Below are positions 1-6,568 of a stretch of DNA of 10,850 nucleotides, piece by piece. The DNA lies in NCBI GenBank assembly GCA_022701925.1, contig JAKONM010000078.1, positions 1 through 10,850 of the forward strand, read 5' to 3'. Made by a program: the position numbers and the translations under genes. The DNA comes from Microbacteriaceae bacterium (GTDB lineage Bacteria; Actinomycetota; Actinomycetes; Actinomycetales; Microbacteriaceae). A model generated the notes under the pieces. It was not told the DNA's origin. It did not search any database and saw only the letters and a program-made list of their open reading frames with translations. How positions within the stretch are numbered: position 1 is the first letter of the stretch; the number at the start of each line of letters is the position of its first letter.

Positions 1-1309
1 TGGGCATCATCGTGAGGATGAGCCCGCCGGCGGAGGTGCCGCCGCGCTCGAGCGTCTCGAGCGCGGCCTCGAGCTGCGGCCGGCGGACCCGCCCGGCGGC
101 TGCGACCATGAGCACTCCCCCCGCGAGCCTGCTCAGCAGAGCGGCGTCCGACACCGCCAGCAGCGGCGGCGAGTCGAACACGACCAGGTCGTAGCGGGTG
201 TGCAGCCTGGTGACCAGGTCGTGCATCGCCGCCGACTGCATCTGCTCGTTCGGGTTGGGCGGGATCGTGCCCGCTGGCAGCACCTCGAGGTCGTCCTGGC
301 CGAACCGCTGCACCGCCTGGTCCAACGTGGCGGAGCCGATCAGCACGTCCGTCAGACCGACGGAGCCCTCGAGCCCGAAGTAGCGGGCCAGCCGCGGCCG
401 GCGCAGATCCGCGTCGACCAGCAGCACCTTGACGCCCAGCGACGCCACCGCGAGCGCGAGGTTCGCCGCCGTCGTCGATTTGCCCTCGCCCTCGATCGAC
501 GACGTCAGCACGAGGGAGCGTCGCGAGTCGTCGAGCTCGAGGAAGAGGAGGTTCGTCCGCAGGCTCCGGTACGCCTCGGCCGACGGCGAGACCCCGGAGG
601 CGTCGACGACCAGCGGAGTCCTCGCCACCTGGGGGTCGCGGAAGGTGGTGCCCAGCACCGGCGTGTCCGTCACCCGGTCCAGATCCTGACGGGTGCGGAT
701 GCGGGTGTCGAACAGTTCGCGGAGAAGTCCGGCGAGCACGGCGAGCACGAGTCCGAGCACGGCGCCGATCAGGACGGCGACGGTCGGACGCAGGCCGATC
801 GGGCTGCGGTCGACGACGGCCGGATCGACGGCGGTGAGCTTCACGGCGTTCGTCTCGGTCGTCGTGCCGGACTCGGGCGTGAGCGCGACCGCGGCGGTCG
901 AGAGCTGGGAGACGACGGCGTTCGCGGTCTTCGCCGCACGCGTGGCGAAGGCGTCCGTCACGGTGACGGTGATCACCGGCGAGTCGTCCGCCACGGCGAG
1001 CGTGACGCGTCGGGAGAGGCCGCTGGGCGTCGTGCGCAGGTCGAGCGAGTCGATGACGGGCTGCAGCACGTACGAGGTCTGGGCGATGTCGGCGTACCCG
1101 CGGGCGGCCTGCTGCGCGAACGTCACGCCGCTGGTGAGGTCGCTCAAGGTCTGTGCGGACTGCACGGAGACGTACGCCTTCGCAGTCGCCTGGTACTGCT
1201 TGGGCTGCACCAGCCCGATGATCCCGCCCGCGAGCCCTCCCGCCACGACCAGGACGAGGATCAGGAGCCAGCTGTCGCGCAGCACGCGCAGGTAGTCGCG
1301 GAATTCCAA
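1..1309 (-). CDS. Wzz/BY-kinase fusion: polysaccharide chain-length regulator with cytoplasmic tyrosine autokinase domain (3' end beyond window)
   Basis: Bacterial tyrosine kinases of this type control polymerisation and export of EPS or capsule at the inner membrane. The visible 436 residues read, in order: a short cytoplasmic N-terminus; membrane segment 1 (about 14-36, ending in the LVQP typical of Wzz); an extracytoplasmic Wzz domain; membrane segment 2 (about 176-197); and a kinase domain. The kinase domain has Walker A GEGKST (Lys277), Walker A' VDAD (299-301) and Walker B VVFD (Asp379) followed by SPP. The start is TTG at 1309: a TGA lies 13 codons upstream in frame with no ATG or GTG between, and GAAAGG sits 7 bases before the TTG. 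The reading frame is open to base 1, so the C-terminal end, where a tyrosine cluster would be expected, is not visible. Wzz and kinase parts are fused, as is common in Actinobacteria. Family assignment is firm; the polymer it controls is inferred from neighbours. Confidence 0.95.
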   Translation of the reverse strand, partial: MEFRDYLRVLRDSWLLILVLVVAGGLAGGIIGLVQPKQYQATAKAYVSVQSAQTLSDLTSGVTFAQQAARGYADIAQTSYVLQPVIDSLDLRTTPSGLSRRVTLAVADDSPVITVTVTDAFATRAAKTANAVVSQLSTAAVALTPESGTTTETNAVKLTAVDPAVVDRSPIGLRPTVAVLIGAVLGLVLAVLAGLLRELFDTRIRTRQDLDRVTDTPVLGTTFRDPQVARTPLVVDASGVSPSAEAYRSLRTNLLFLELDDSRRSLVLTSSIEGEGKSTTAANLALAVASLGVKVLLVDADLRRPRLARYFGLEGSVGLTDVLIGSATLDQAVQRFGQDDLEVLPAGTIPPNPNEQMQSAAMHDLVTRLHTRYDLVVFDSPPLLAVSDAALLSRLAGGVLMVAAAGRVRRPQLEAALETLERGGTSAGGLILTMMP

Positions 1310-1316
1310 AGGAATG

Positions 1317-1322
1317 CCTTTC
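1317..1322 (-). promoter_or_regulatory. Ribosome binding site supporting the TTG start at 1309
   Basis: On the minus strand this reads GAAAGG, a good match to the Shine-Dalgarno core, 7 bases before the TTG codon. It supports the non-ATG start of the Wzz/BY-kinase gene, where no ATG or GTG is available between the upstream in-frame stop and the conserved N-terminus. Confidence 0.6.
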
Positions 1323-1413
1323 GGCGATGACGGGTATCAGTCGCCGGGGTGTGCGACTCGGGCCGCGTTCAGGAGACGCCGCCCGATGATGACGGTAAAC
1401 CCTGAAGACGCCG

Positions 1414-1439
1414 CCGCTCAAGAGCGGGGGTGACCCCCG
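1414..1439. repeat. Overlapping hairpin and palindrome (operator candidate)
   Basis: Two inverted repeats share bases. CCGCTC-AA-GAGCGG (1414-1427) is a 6-bp stem with a 2-base loop. CGGGGGT-G-ACCCCCG (1425-1439) is a perfect 7-bp palindrome around one central base. They lie in non-coding DNA between divergent genes. An operator or attenuator role is inferred from symmetry and position only. Confidence 0.4.
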
Positions 1440-1564
1440 TTCGGAGCCGTGAAGAGCCTGATCGTCGTCGAGATCCGGATCTGAGCGAGGAGCCGGTCGA
1501 AGCATTCGTGATTTCATTCGACCAGTGGACGGGAATTCATTTCCGCGCGGATCACCTTCGAATT

Positions 1565-1576
1565 GGGGTGGACCCC
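1565..1576. repeat. GGGGT-GG-ACCCC palindrome (operator candidate)
   Basis: This is a perfect 5-bp inverted repeat around two central bases, ending 40 bases before the polymerase start codon and 27 bases before its putative -10. Its half-sites match the inner part of the palindrome at 1425-1439, so one protein could bind both. Function is inferred. Confidence 0.35.
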
Positions 1577-1603
1577 GACCGCATCGGCGACGCGCATTCC
1601 TCC

Positions 1604-1609
1604 TACACT
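1604..1609 (+). promoter_or_regulatory. -10 element TACACT, leaderless-type promoter of the polymerase gene
   Basis: TACACT fits the actinobacterial TANNNT -10 pattern and is followed by 7 bases and then ATG at 1617. Transcription would therefore begin at or next to the start codon. No purine-rich Shine-Dalgarno precedes the ATG, as expected for a leaderless mRNA. No clear -35 was seen at the usual distance. Confidence 0.45.
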
Positions 1610-1616
1610 TCCGACC

Positions 1617-2879
1617 ATGGGTGCGAAGCGGACCGCCGCGCCCCGGTGGGACCTGCACCCCGTGGTGCTCGGCGCCCTCATCTGGCTGCTGGTCTCCGAC
1701 CTGCCGACGAACCTCCGGGTCGGCCCGCTGTCCCTCTCCGGCGCGATCACGCTGCTGGCGGGTGCGGCCGCGGTGGCGCTGGCACCGATGCTCGTCCTGC
1801 ACGGACGCAGCCGCAGCGCACCGCGGGCCTGGCGGTACGCGCTGCCGCCCGGCGCCCGGCGCGGCGTGGTCCCGGCCGCGCTCGTGTCGTTCTGCGGGAT
1901 CGCGCTCGTCGGCCTGCTCCGCACGCCGACGCAGAGCGGGCTGCAGCAGGTCGCGGTCTACTGCGCCTTCGCGGGTGCGCTCGGCGCCGCGGCGCTCTAC
2001 AGCACCCCGGACAGCGCCGCCCGGTTCACCCGCCTGCTCGGCGTCTGCATGGGTGTCCTCGCACTGATCGCGATCCCCCTCTACGCCGCCGGGTCGACCG
2101 CTGTGGGCGGCGCCCGCTCCTTCGCGCTCACGGCCCTGCTCGCCGTCGCCGTCGTGGTCCCCCTCAGGACCTCGAGCCGTCTGATGCGGCTCGCACCCTG
2201 GGCGCTGACCGCTGCGATCGCCGCCTCGCTGTCCCGCACGGCGCTGGCCCTCGCGGTCCTGCTGCTCGCTTTCTCGGTGCTGCGGAGCCGGCGCGGGCTG
2301 CGGGGCCTGCGGATCGTCCTCGCGCTGGGCGCCCTCGCCCTGGCCGGCGTCGTCGCCTTCGTGACCGTTCCTGCGCTGCGCGACCGCTTCACGCAGGGGG
2401 ACAACGGCGTGGACGTCGGCGGGCTCGCGCTCAACACCTCGGGACGCAGCCAGCTCTGGGCGCTGGTCGTCCGCAGCGCCCAGGAGCACCCGTGGATCGG
2501 GCAGGGGGCCGGGTCAGCCAGCGAGGTGGTGACGGCGCGCTACCCCTTCGTCGGCCAGCCGCACAACGACTACCTGCGCCTGTGGCACGACTTCGGGCTG
2601 ATCGGGCTCGCCCTGTTCGTCCTCGGCTACGGGTCCCTGCTGGTAAGCGCGGTCCGGCGCGCGCGCCGGACCGCGCCGGAGCACCGAGGGATCCACTGGT
2701 CGGCAGCACTCGCCCTCGCCGCCGTCGGCGCCGCGGCCGCGACCGACAACCCGCTGATCTACCCCTTCGTGATGATCCCGCTGGCGGTCGTCGTCGGGCT
2801 GTCGATCTCGAGACGCCACCTGCACCTGCTGGAACCCGAAGCGACCACGCGGCCGCAGCCGGTCACCGCGGGACGGTGA
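1617..2879 (+). CDS. O-antigen ligase/Wzy-type polysaccharide polymerase
   Basis: This 420-residue integral membrane protein is predicted to join lipid-linked repeat units outside the membrane (Wzy) or, less likely here, to ligate finished chains. It is a run of hydrophobic helices. The family-typical core is visible: SRTAL at 206-210 at the edge of a helix; an extracytoplasmic loop from about 252; NTSGRSQLW at 273-281; GQGAGS at 295-300; and HNDYLRLWHDFGLIGL at 316-331, the hallmark of the Wzy_C/O-antigen-ligase family (PF04932). An upstream in-frame TTG at 1563 would add 18 hydrophilic residues; I chose ATG 1617 because a TANNNT -10 ends 7 bases before it. The gene diverges from the kinase gene and its last 17 bases overlap the end of the opposite-strand gene at 2863. 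Polymerase is preferred over ligase because Gram-positive EPS loci have no lipid A core acceptor. Confidence 0.88.
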   Translation: MGAKRTAAPRWDLHPVVLGALIWLLVSDLPTNLRVGPLSLSGAITLLAGAAAVALAPMLVLHGRSRSAPRAWRYALPPGARRGVVPAALVSFCGIALVGLLRTPTQSGLQQVAVYCAFAGALGAAALYSTPDSAARFTRLLGVCMGVLALIAIPLYAAGSTAVGGARSFALTALLAVAVVVPLRTSSRLMRLAPWALTAAIAASLSRTALALAVLLLAFSVLRSRRGLRGLRIVLALGALALAGVVAFVTVPALRDRFTQGDNGVDVGGLALNTSGRSQLWALVVRSAQEHPWIGQGAGSASEVVTARYPFVGQPHNDYLRLWHDFGLIGLALFVLGYGSLLVSAVRRARRTAPEHRGIHWSAALALAAVGAAAATDNPLIYPFVMIPLAVVVGLSISRRHLHLLEPEATTRPQPVTAGR

Positions 2880-3873
2880 CCGACTCGGCGACGACCCGCA
2901 GCGCGCTGCGCGGGATGTTCGGCAGCTGCACCCAGTCCCCGCGCAGGCCGACGGCCGCGTAGGGGTCACCGGTGGCCGGCGTCGGCTGCTCCGCGTAGAA
3001 GCCGAGCGCCTGGTTGTTGCCGCCGCCGTTGTCGACGCAGAAGGCGCCGTACCGCTGGAGCGCCCGCGCGATCATGCGCTCCGCCTTCGACAGTCCCTGC
3101 AACGAGTCGAGGTCGAGCTTCGGGTCGAGCTGCACCCGCATGCCCTCCTCCACGCCGAGCCGCTTGCGCGAGGTCCCGTCCGTCGAGGTCGCCGGGTAGC
3201 GGTACCGGCCCTTCAGCGGCGCGGACGTCACGAACGCCAGTGCGTGATCGATGCGGCCCCTGCGGATGTCGGCGATCCGGATCGTGCCGGCCGCCTGCGA
3301 GATGCCCGCGCCGGTCGGGCCCCGACGGCCGCCGGAAGACCTGCCGTCCCCGTGGCTCTTCGCGTAGTTCCGCACGACCATCCAGTACGCCGAGCGCGTC
3401 GCGGCGTCGTAGCCCTGCAGCTCGTAGATGCGCTTCGACACCGGGTCGATGACGTTCATCTTGTGATCGCCGCCGGTGTTGGGCCGCCAGGCGGGGTCGA
3501 TCGGCACGCGCTGCCCGTGGTCGGCACGCCCGTGCAGCCGGACCCGAGGGGTGGAGGGGGTCGCCGTGTAGAAGGGGATGCCGAACGAGTAGGTCTCGAC
3601 GTTCATCACGAGCGACGGGTTCGCCAGCACGGCCCGCCGGATGGCGCTCGACTGCGGGTCGAGCCGCGCGTCAGCGGGGATGGGCGTGTTCCAGGCCGAG
3701 TCGCCGGCGAACGGGCGAGCCGCGGTCCCCGCCACCACCGTGCGTCCGCTGGCGGCAGCGACGTCCGACTCGTGGGCGTGCCGGATCCCGAGCGCGGAGA
3801 CGCCGACGGCGACGACGAGCGCGCCGGCCAGCAGCGCGAGCCGCACGGAACGCCGGCGTCGGGTGCTGGTCAC
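2863..3873 (-). CDS. Membrane-anchored or secreted protein of unknown function (PFxxDSxWNTP-type)
   Basis: The 336-residue product has a basic N-terminus (RRRRSVR), one hydrophobic segment (about 11-30) and then a large hydrophilic domain. It should be exported or held by an N-terminal anchor; no lipobox cysteine is present. The domain starts with PFAGDSAWNTP (54-64) and carries GGDHKMNVIDP (134-144), GTIRIADI (196-203) with IDHALAF (208-214), and a late FCVDNGGGNNQ (278-288). I recall this layout from uncharacterised secreted actinobacterial proteins but cannot name an activity. His137, His210 and nearby Asp residues (136, 143, 209) would be candidates if it is an enzyme. The GTG start is set by a GTGA overlap with the stop of the flavoprotein gene (3870-3873), implying coupled translation. 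It is last in a three-gene operon. A carbohydrate-active role is suggested only by location. Confidence 0.8.
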   Translation of the reverse strand: MTSTRRRRSVRLALLAGALVVAVGVSALGIRHAHESDVAAASGRTVVAGTAARPFAGDSAWNTPIPADARLDPQSSAIRRAVLANPSLVMNVETYSFGIPFYTATPSTPRVRLHGRADHGQRVPIDPAWRPNTGGDHKMNVIDPVSKRIYELQGYDAATRSAYWMVVRNYAKSHGDGRSSGGRRGPTGAGISQAAGTIRIADIRRGRIDHALAFVTSAPLKGRYRYPATSTDGTSRKRLGVEEGMRVQLDPKLDLDSLQGLSKAERMIARALQRYGAFCVDNGGGNNQALGFYAEQPTPATGDPYAAVGLRGDWVQLPNIPRSALRVVAESVTVPR

Positions 3874-5390
3874 GCCCGAGAGGGTACTGACTCCCGAGCC
3901 CGAGGGCGCAGCGTCGCAGCCAGGACGGACTCGTAGTCGGCCGGCTCGACCGGCGCCCACAGCTGCCGGAGCCTGACGCGGACCGGCAGGCGGACGCCGA
4001 GCGCGCGCAGCTGGTCGTCGAGCTCGCGCATGCTCACCCCCGGGAGGTCGGCGACCCGCGCCGAGCCGAGGCCCCGCCCCGACAGCCGGAACCTCGCCGC
4101 CGAACCGCGCTCGCGCGGCCCGGGCGACGGCAGGCGGCCCTGCAGCAGCCCCGCCAGCCAGTGCGCCGCGATCTCGGAGGTCAGCGGGCTCCGGTAGGAG
4201 TGCGCCCATCCGATGAAGGCGAGTCGGGGGACGTCCAGCGCGAGCACGCGCTGATGCAGGAGGAGGGCTCCGTGCTCGTCGACCGCGTCGTGCACCAGCG
4301 CGTCCGGCAGGAACGGCAGCCGCTGCTCGAAGCCCGTGGCGGCGAGAACGACGTCCGCCCCGAGACGGTCGCCACCCGCCGTCCGCACGAAGGGTCCGTG
4401 GTCGTCGGCGCCCAGCGACTCGATCGACGCGCCGCGGTGGACGGCGAGCCGCCCCTCCCGGACCGCCTCGAAGAAGCCGTCGGAGACGAGACCGGTGGAG
4501 GCGGAGATGTCGAGATCCGGGCGCAGCCCCAGCGCCGACAGGCCCGTCGCGCGATCCACCGAGTCCGCGATCAGCCGGCCGAGCAGCTTCCTGGGCACCC
4601 GCTCCGGCAGGCGGGAGACCCTGATGCGGCCGGAGGAGGAACGGTACGCACCCGCGACCAGCCGCTCCCCGGCACGGGTGAGCACCAGGTGACGGAAGGT
4701 CAGCGGCCCGAGTCCGATGCGCTTCGGATACTTCCAGGTGAGGGTGCGGGCGAGCACCGCGGCACCGCGTCCCCGTGCAGCCGCGACGACGGCCAGGTCA
4801 CATGCCGTCTTCCCCCAGCCCACGACCACGACGCGGCGTCCGTCGAGCACACCGCCGTCCCCGAGCGATCCCGGGGAGAGCACGCGGCCGCCCGCCGCCT
4901 CGAACTGGGCGCGACCCGGCCAGTCGGGCACGTGCGGGGTGGAGAACACCCCGTTCGCGCAGACCAGCCAGTCGAAGTCCGACTCCTCCCGGCCATCCGG
5001 GCCCGCGACCTCGAGGGCCCATCCCGAGCCCGTCGGACGGGCGTCGAGCACCGTGCTGGCGAGGCGCACCCGGTCCGTGAGGCCGTGACGGCGGAGGTAG
5101 CGCTCCAGGTACTCGCGGACCTCGGCGCCCGCCGGGTGCGCAGGTCCCGCGTCCGGGAAGGGCATGTCGCTGAACGCGTACGACCGCCGGTCGTCCTGCG
5201 TCGAGATGCCCGGGTATGCGCGCGACGCGCTCCAGACGCCGCCGACGTCCGCACGCTGCTCGAAGACCGTCACCTCGATCCCGGCATCGGTCAGCACGCG
5301 GGCCGTGACGATGCCGGACACGCCCGCCCCGATGATCGCGACCCGCAGTGCCGAGCCGCCGGTGCGGACCGGCGCGACCGCGGCGATCAC
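3870..5390 (-). CDS. FMO-like flavin-dependent NAD(P)H oxidoreductase
   Basis: The 506-residue protein is a two-dinucleotide flavoprotein of the FMO/Baeyer-Villiger monooxygenase superfamily. Seen in order: FAD site GAGVSG (21-26) after the strand RVAII; GGVW (50-53); YPG (60-62) and YAF (71-73); ANGVFSTPHVPDWPG (145-159); NAD(P)H site GWGKTA (191-196) after VVVV; and ATGF (351-354). The family fingerprint FxGxxxHxxx(F/Y/W) is not preserved: the matching stretch from Phe163 has Ala-Ala and a Ser at the usual Gly and His positions, so oxygenase activity is uncertain. The C-terminal ~80 residues, after the last flavin motif, are unassigned. The GTG start at 5390 overlaps the stop of the upstream transferase gene as GTGA, with GAGG 8 bases before it. 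An open frame extends to 5594 but lies inside the upstream gene and has no homologous motif. Substrate unknown. Confidence 0.86.
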   Translation of the reverse strand: MIAAVAPVRTGGSALRVAIIGAGVSGIVTARVLTDAGIEVTVFEQRADVGGVWSASRAYPGISTQDDRRSYAFSDMPFPDAGPAHPAGAEVREYLERYLRRHGLTDRVRLASTVLDARPTGSGWALEVAGPDGREESDFDWLVCANGVFSTPHVPDWPGRAQFEAAGGRVLSPGSLGDGGVLDGRRVVVVGWGKTACDLAVVAAARGRGAAVLARTLTWKYPKRIGLGPLTFRHLVLTRAGERLVAGAYRSSSGRIRVSRLPERVPRKLLGRLIADSVDRATGLSALGLRPDLDISASTGLVSDGFFEAVREGRLAVHRGASIESLGADDHGPFVRTAGGDRLGADVVLAATGFEQRLPFLPDALVHDAVDEHGALLLHQRVLALDVPRLAFIGWAHSYRSPLTSEIAAHWLAGLLQGRLPSPGPRERGSAARFRLSGRGLGSARVADLPGVSMRELDDQLRALGVRLPVRVRLRQLWAPVEPADYESVLAATLRPRARESVPSRA

Positions 5391-6445
5391 CGTCCGAGCC
5401 TCGCGCCGGCCCGCCGTACGACCTGAGGCCCGAGGAAGCTCTCGACGGTCACGTACCGCGCGGCGCGCGCTCCGAAGGACAGCTTGAACCGTTCGACGTC
5501 GTCGTCGACCCGTCCGCCGAAGTCGATCGCGGCGTTGCCCCTGCGCATGGCCCACAGGAAGGCCTCCCGGAGCAGCACCGCCTCCGCGTTGCACGCCCGC
5601 GCGCCCGGCAGGCAGGCGCCGACCCAGCCGGCGGCGACCGAGTGCCCGGCGAGCACCACGGTGGCCCCGACCAGCACGTCGCGGTCGAAGACCACGCCCA
5701 GGAACACGTCCTCACGCCCGCGAGCCCAATCCTCGATCCGGGCCCCCGACCCGGCGGGGTACGGGTTCACCGATCCGCGGCGGGCGTACGCGCCGTCCAG
5801 CGCCGCGTCGAGGACCGCGGAGACCTCGCCGGGCCGCGCCTCGCGCGCATGCACACCGGCGCGCTCGGCGCGACGGATCCCCTGACGCCGGCTCGCCGTC
5901 ATGCGACTGTCGAGGGTTGCGGCGCTGCGGTGCTCGAGATCCAGCACCGCGGTGCCGTCCTCGCGCACCTGCATCCCCGTCGCCCCGGCGGCGGCCGGCG
6001 CAGCGGCTGCCAGCGCCGGTGCCACGTCGAAACGGCCGAGCACGAGCAAGCCGCGCCGCTGCCGTCGGCGGAACTCGCGCAGCGCGGCGGGCAGCAGATC
6101 CTCCGGCACGACCGGCCCCAGCATGGGGAACGGCAGCCACGGCGACCTGAGGCTGCGCCGACTTCGTCGTACGACGGGCAGGGCCCCGACCGGCTGGCCG
6201 TCGGCGAGGAGCAGGTGCCGCTCGATCCGCACGCCGAGCATCCGCTCCTGCAGGTCGAGGAAGTGCGACACGTGGAAGGAGGTCCCGCCGGGCAGCGTGA
6301 GGACCAGCCGGTCCCAGAGCGCGACATCGGAGCACGGCTGCAGCCGCAGCCGCAGCCGCAGGCTCCACGCGGGCGAGCGCGCCGACGAGCCGTCGACCAC
6401 GACGGAGACTCCGTGATCAGCCGGTGAATCGACGTACTGCAGCAC
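5387..6445 (-). CDS. FemAB/GNAT-superfamily transferase (Acetyltransf_6-like)
   Basis: This 352-residue cytoplasmic protein has the double-GNAT look of FemAB-type enzymes, which move aminoacyl or acyl groups onto cell-wall or polysaccharide precursors. The key signs are SRRQGIRRAERAGV (185-198), matching the 'IRKAeK-G' helix of the family, and the C-terminal GNAT half: NAEAVLLREAFLWAMRRG (286-303), then AIDFGG (306-311) and FKLSFGA (320-326). It is the first gene of a coupled operon ending at 2863. GTG at 6445 is preferred: TAGCCT (TANNNT) lies 6 bases upstream, fitting a leaderless transcript, and no Shine-Dalgarno precedes it. A GTG at 6400, with GGAG 8 bases before it, is the alternative and would drop 15 residues. 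A (CAGCCG)n repeat encodes Leu-Arg repeats near residues 29-36. Donor and acceptor are unknown; acylation of the EPS or its lipid-linked precursor is inferred from context. Confidence 0.85.
   Translation of the reverse strand: MLQYVDSPADHGVSVVVDGSSARSPAWSLRLRLRLQPCSDVALWDRLVLTLPGGTSFHVSHFLDLQERMLGVRIERHLLLADGQPVGALPVVRRSRRSLRSPWLPFPMLGPVVPEDLLPAALREFRRRQRRGLLVLGRFDVAPALAAAAPAAAGATGMQVREDGTAVLDLEHRSAATLDSRMTASRRQGIRRAERAGVHAREARPGEVSAVLDAALDGAYARRGSVNPYPAGSGARIEDWARGREDVFLGVVFDRDVLVGATVVLAGHSVAAGWVGACLPGARACNAEAVLLREAFLWAMRRGNAAIDFGGRVDDDVERFKLSFGARAARYVTVESFLGPQVVRRAGARLGR
6341..6361. repeat. Hexanucleotide tandem repeat (CAGCCG), 3.5 copies
   Basis: Three full CAGCCG units plus CAG lie in frame in the transferase gene and encode alternating Leu-Arg on the minus strand. 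Gain or loss of units would add or remove two residues without a frameshift. The tract is short, so it may be simple codon bias. Confidence 0.6.
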
Positions 6446-6451
6446 CGCCGC

Positions 6452-6457
6452 AGGCTA
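6452..6457 (-). promoter_or_regulatory. -10 element TAGCCT, leaderless-type promoter of the three-gene operon
   Basis: On the minus strand TAGCCT fits TANNNT and is followed by 6 bases and then the GTG at 6445, the spacing expected for a transcript starting at the start codon. The hexamer 17 bases further upstream (CCTGGT) is a poor -35. This mirrors the arrangement before the polymerase gene. Confidence 0.35.
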
Positions 6458-6568
6458 GTAGCGGGACGCGCTCCACCAGGGGGCCGGCGCTCCCCCAGAA
6501 CGGGCTCCAGATGCAGGACGACCGCGTGTCCGACGGCTGAGACGCCCGTGGACGCCCATGCTGCGGCC

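Larger units (their letters stand above)
1310..1616. promoter_or_regulatory. Divergent intergenic region between kinase and polymerase genes
   Basis: These 307 bases separate two divergently read EPS genes and must carry the promoters for both. Long open frames through it on the plus strand are GC-driven shadows. It contains a 14-base hairpin (1414-1427), an overlapping 15-base palindrome (1425-1439), a second related palindrome (1565-1576) and a leaderless-type -10 (1604-1609). For the leftward gene I see only weak -10 candidates such as TGATAC about 27-32 bases before its TTG, and no convincing -35. I saw no small gene or RNA gene here. Confidence 0.6.

Noticed and set aside
200..1330. Long plus-strand open frame (376 codons) opposite the kinase gene
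   Set aside because: The opposite strand encodes a complete Wzz/BY-kinase with all Walker motifs. This frame is Arg/Gly/His-rich and has no recognisable domain.
1430..2962. 510-codon plus-strand frame overlapping the polymerase gene
   Set aside because: Its Arg/Pro/Ala-rich translation has no membrane segments or motifs, whereas the other frame gives a full Wzy-type protein.
3874..4209. N-terminal extension of the exported protein into the flavoprotein gene
   Set aside because: It would bury the membrane segment behind a hundred Arg/Pro-rich residues. The GTG at 3873 gives a normal export signal and a stop/start overlap.
4161..5426. 421-codon plus-strand frame opposite the flavoprotein gene
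   Set aside because: It is a GC-driven shadow. The minus strand carries the FAD, NAD(P)H and ATGF motifs in a single frame.
5391..5594. N-terminal extension of the flavoprotein gene
   Set aside because: It lies wholly inside the coupled transferase gene and lacks any flavoprotein feature; the FAD strand sits properly after the GTG at 5390.
6479..6496. GGGGG/CCCCC inverted repeat in the 6446-6568 intergenic region
   Set aside because: It is only five base pairs of pure G/C around an eight-base loop, expected by chance at this GC content.
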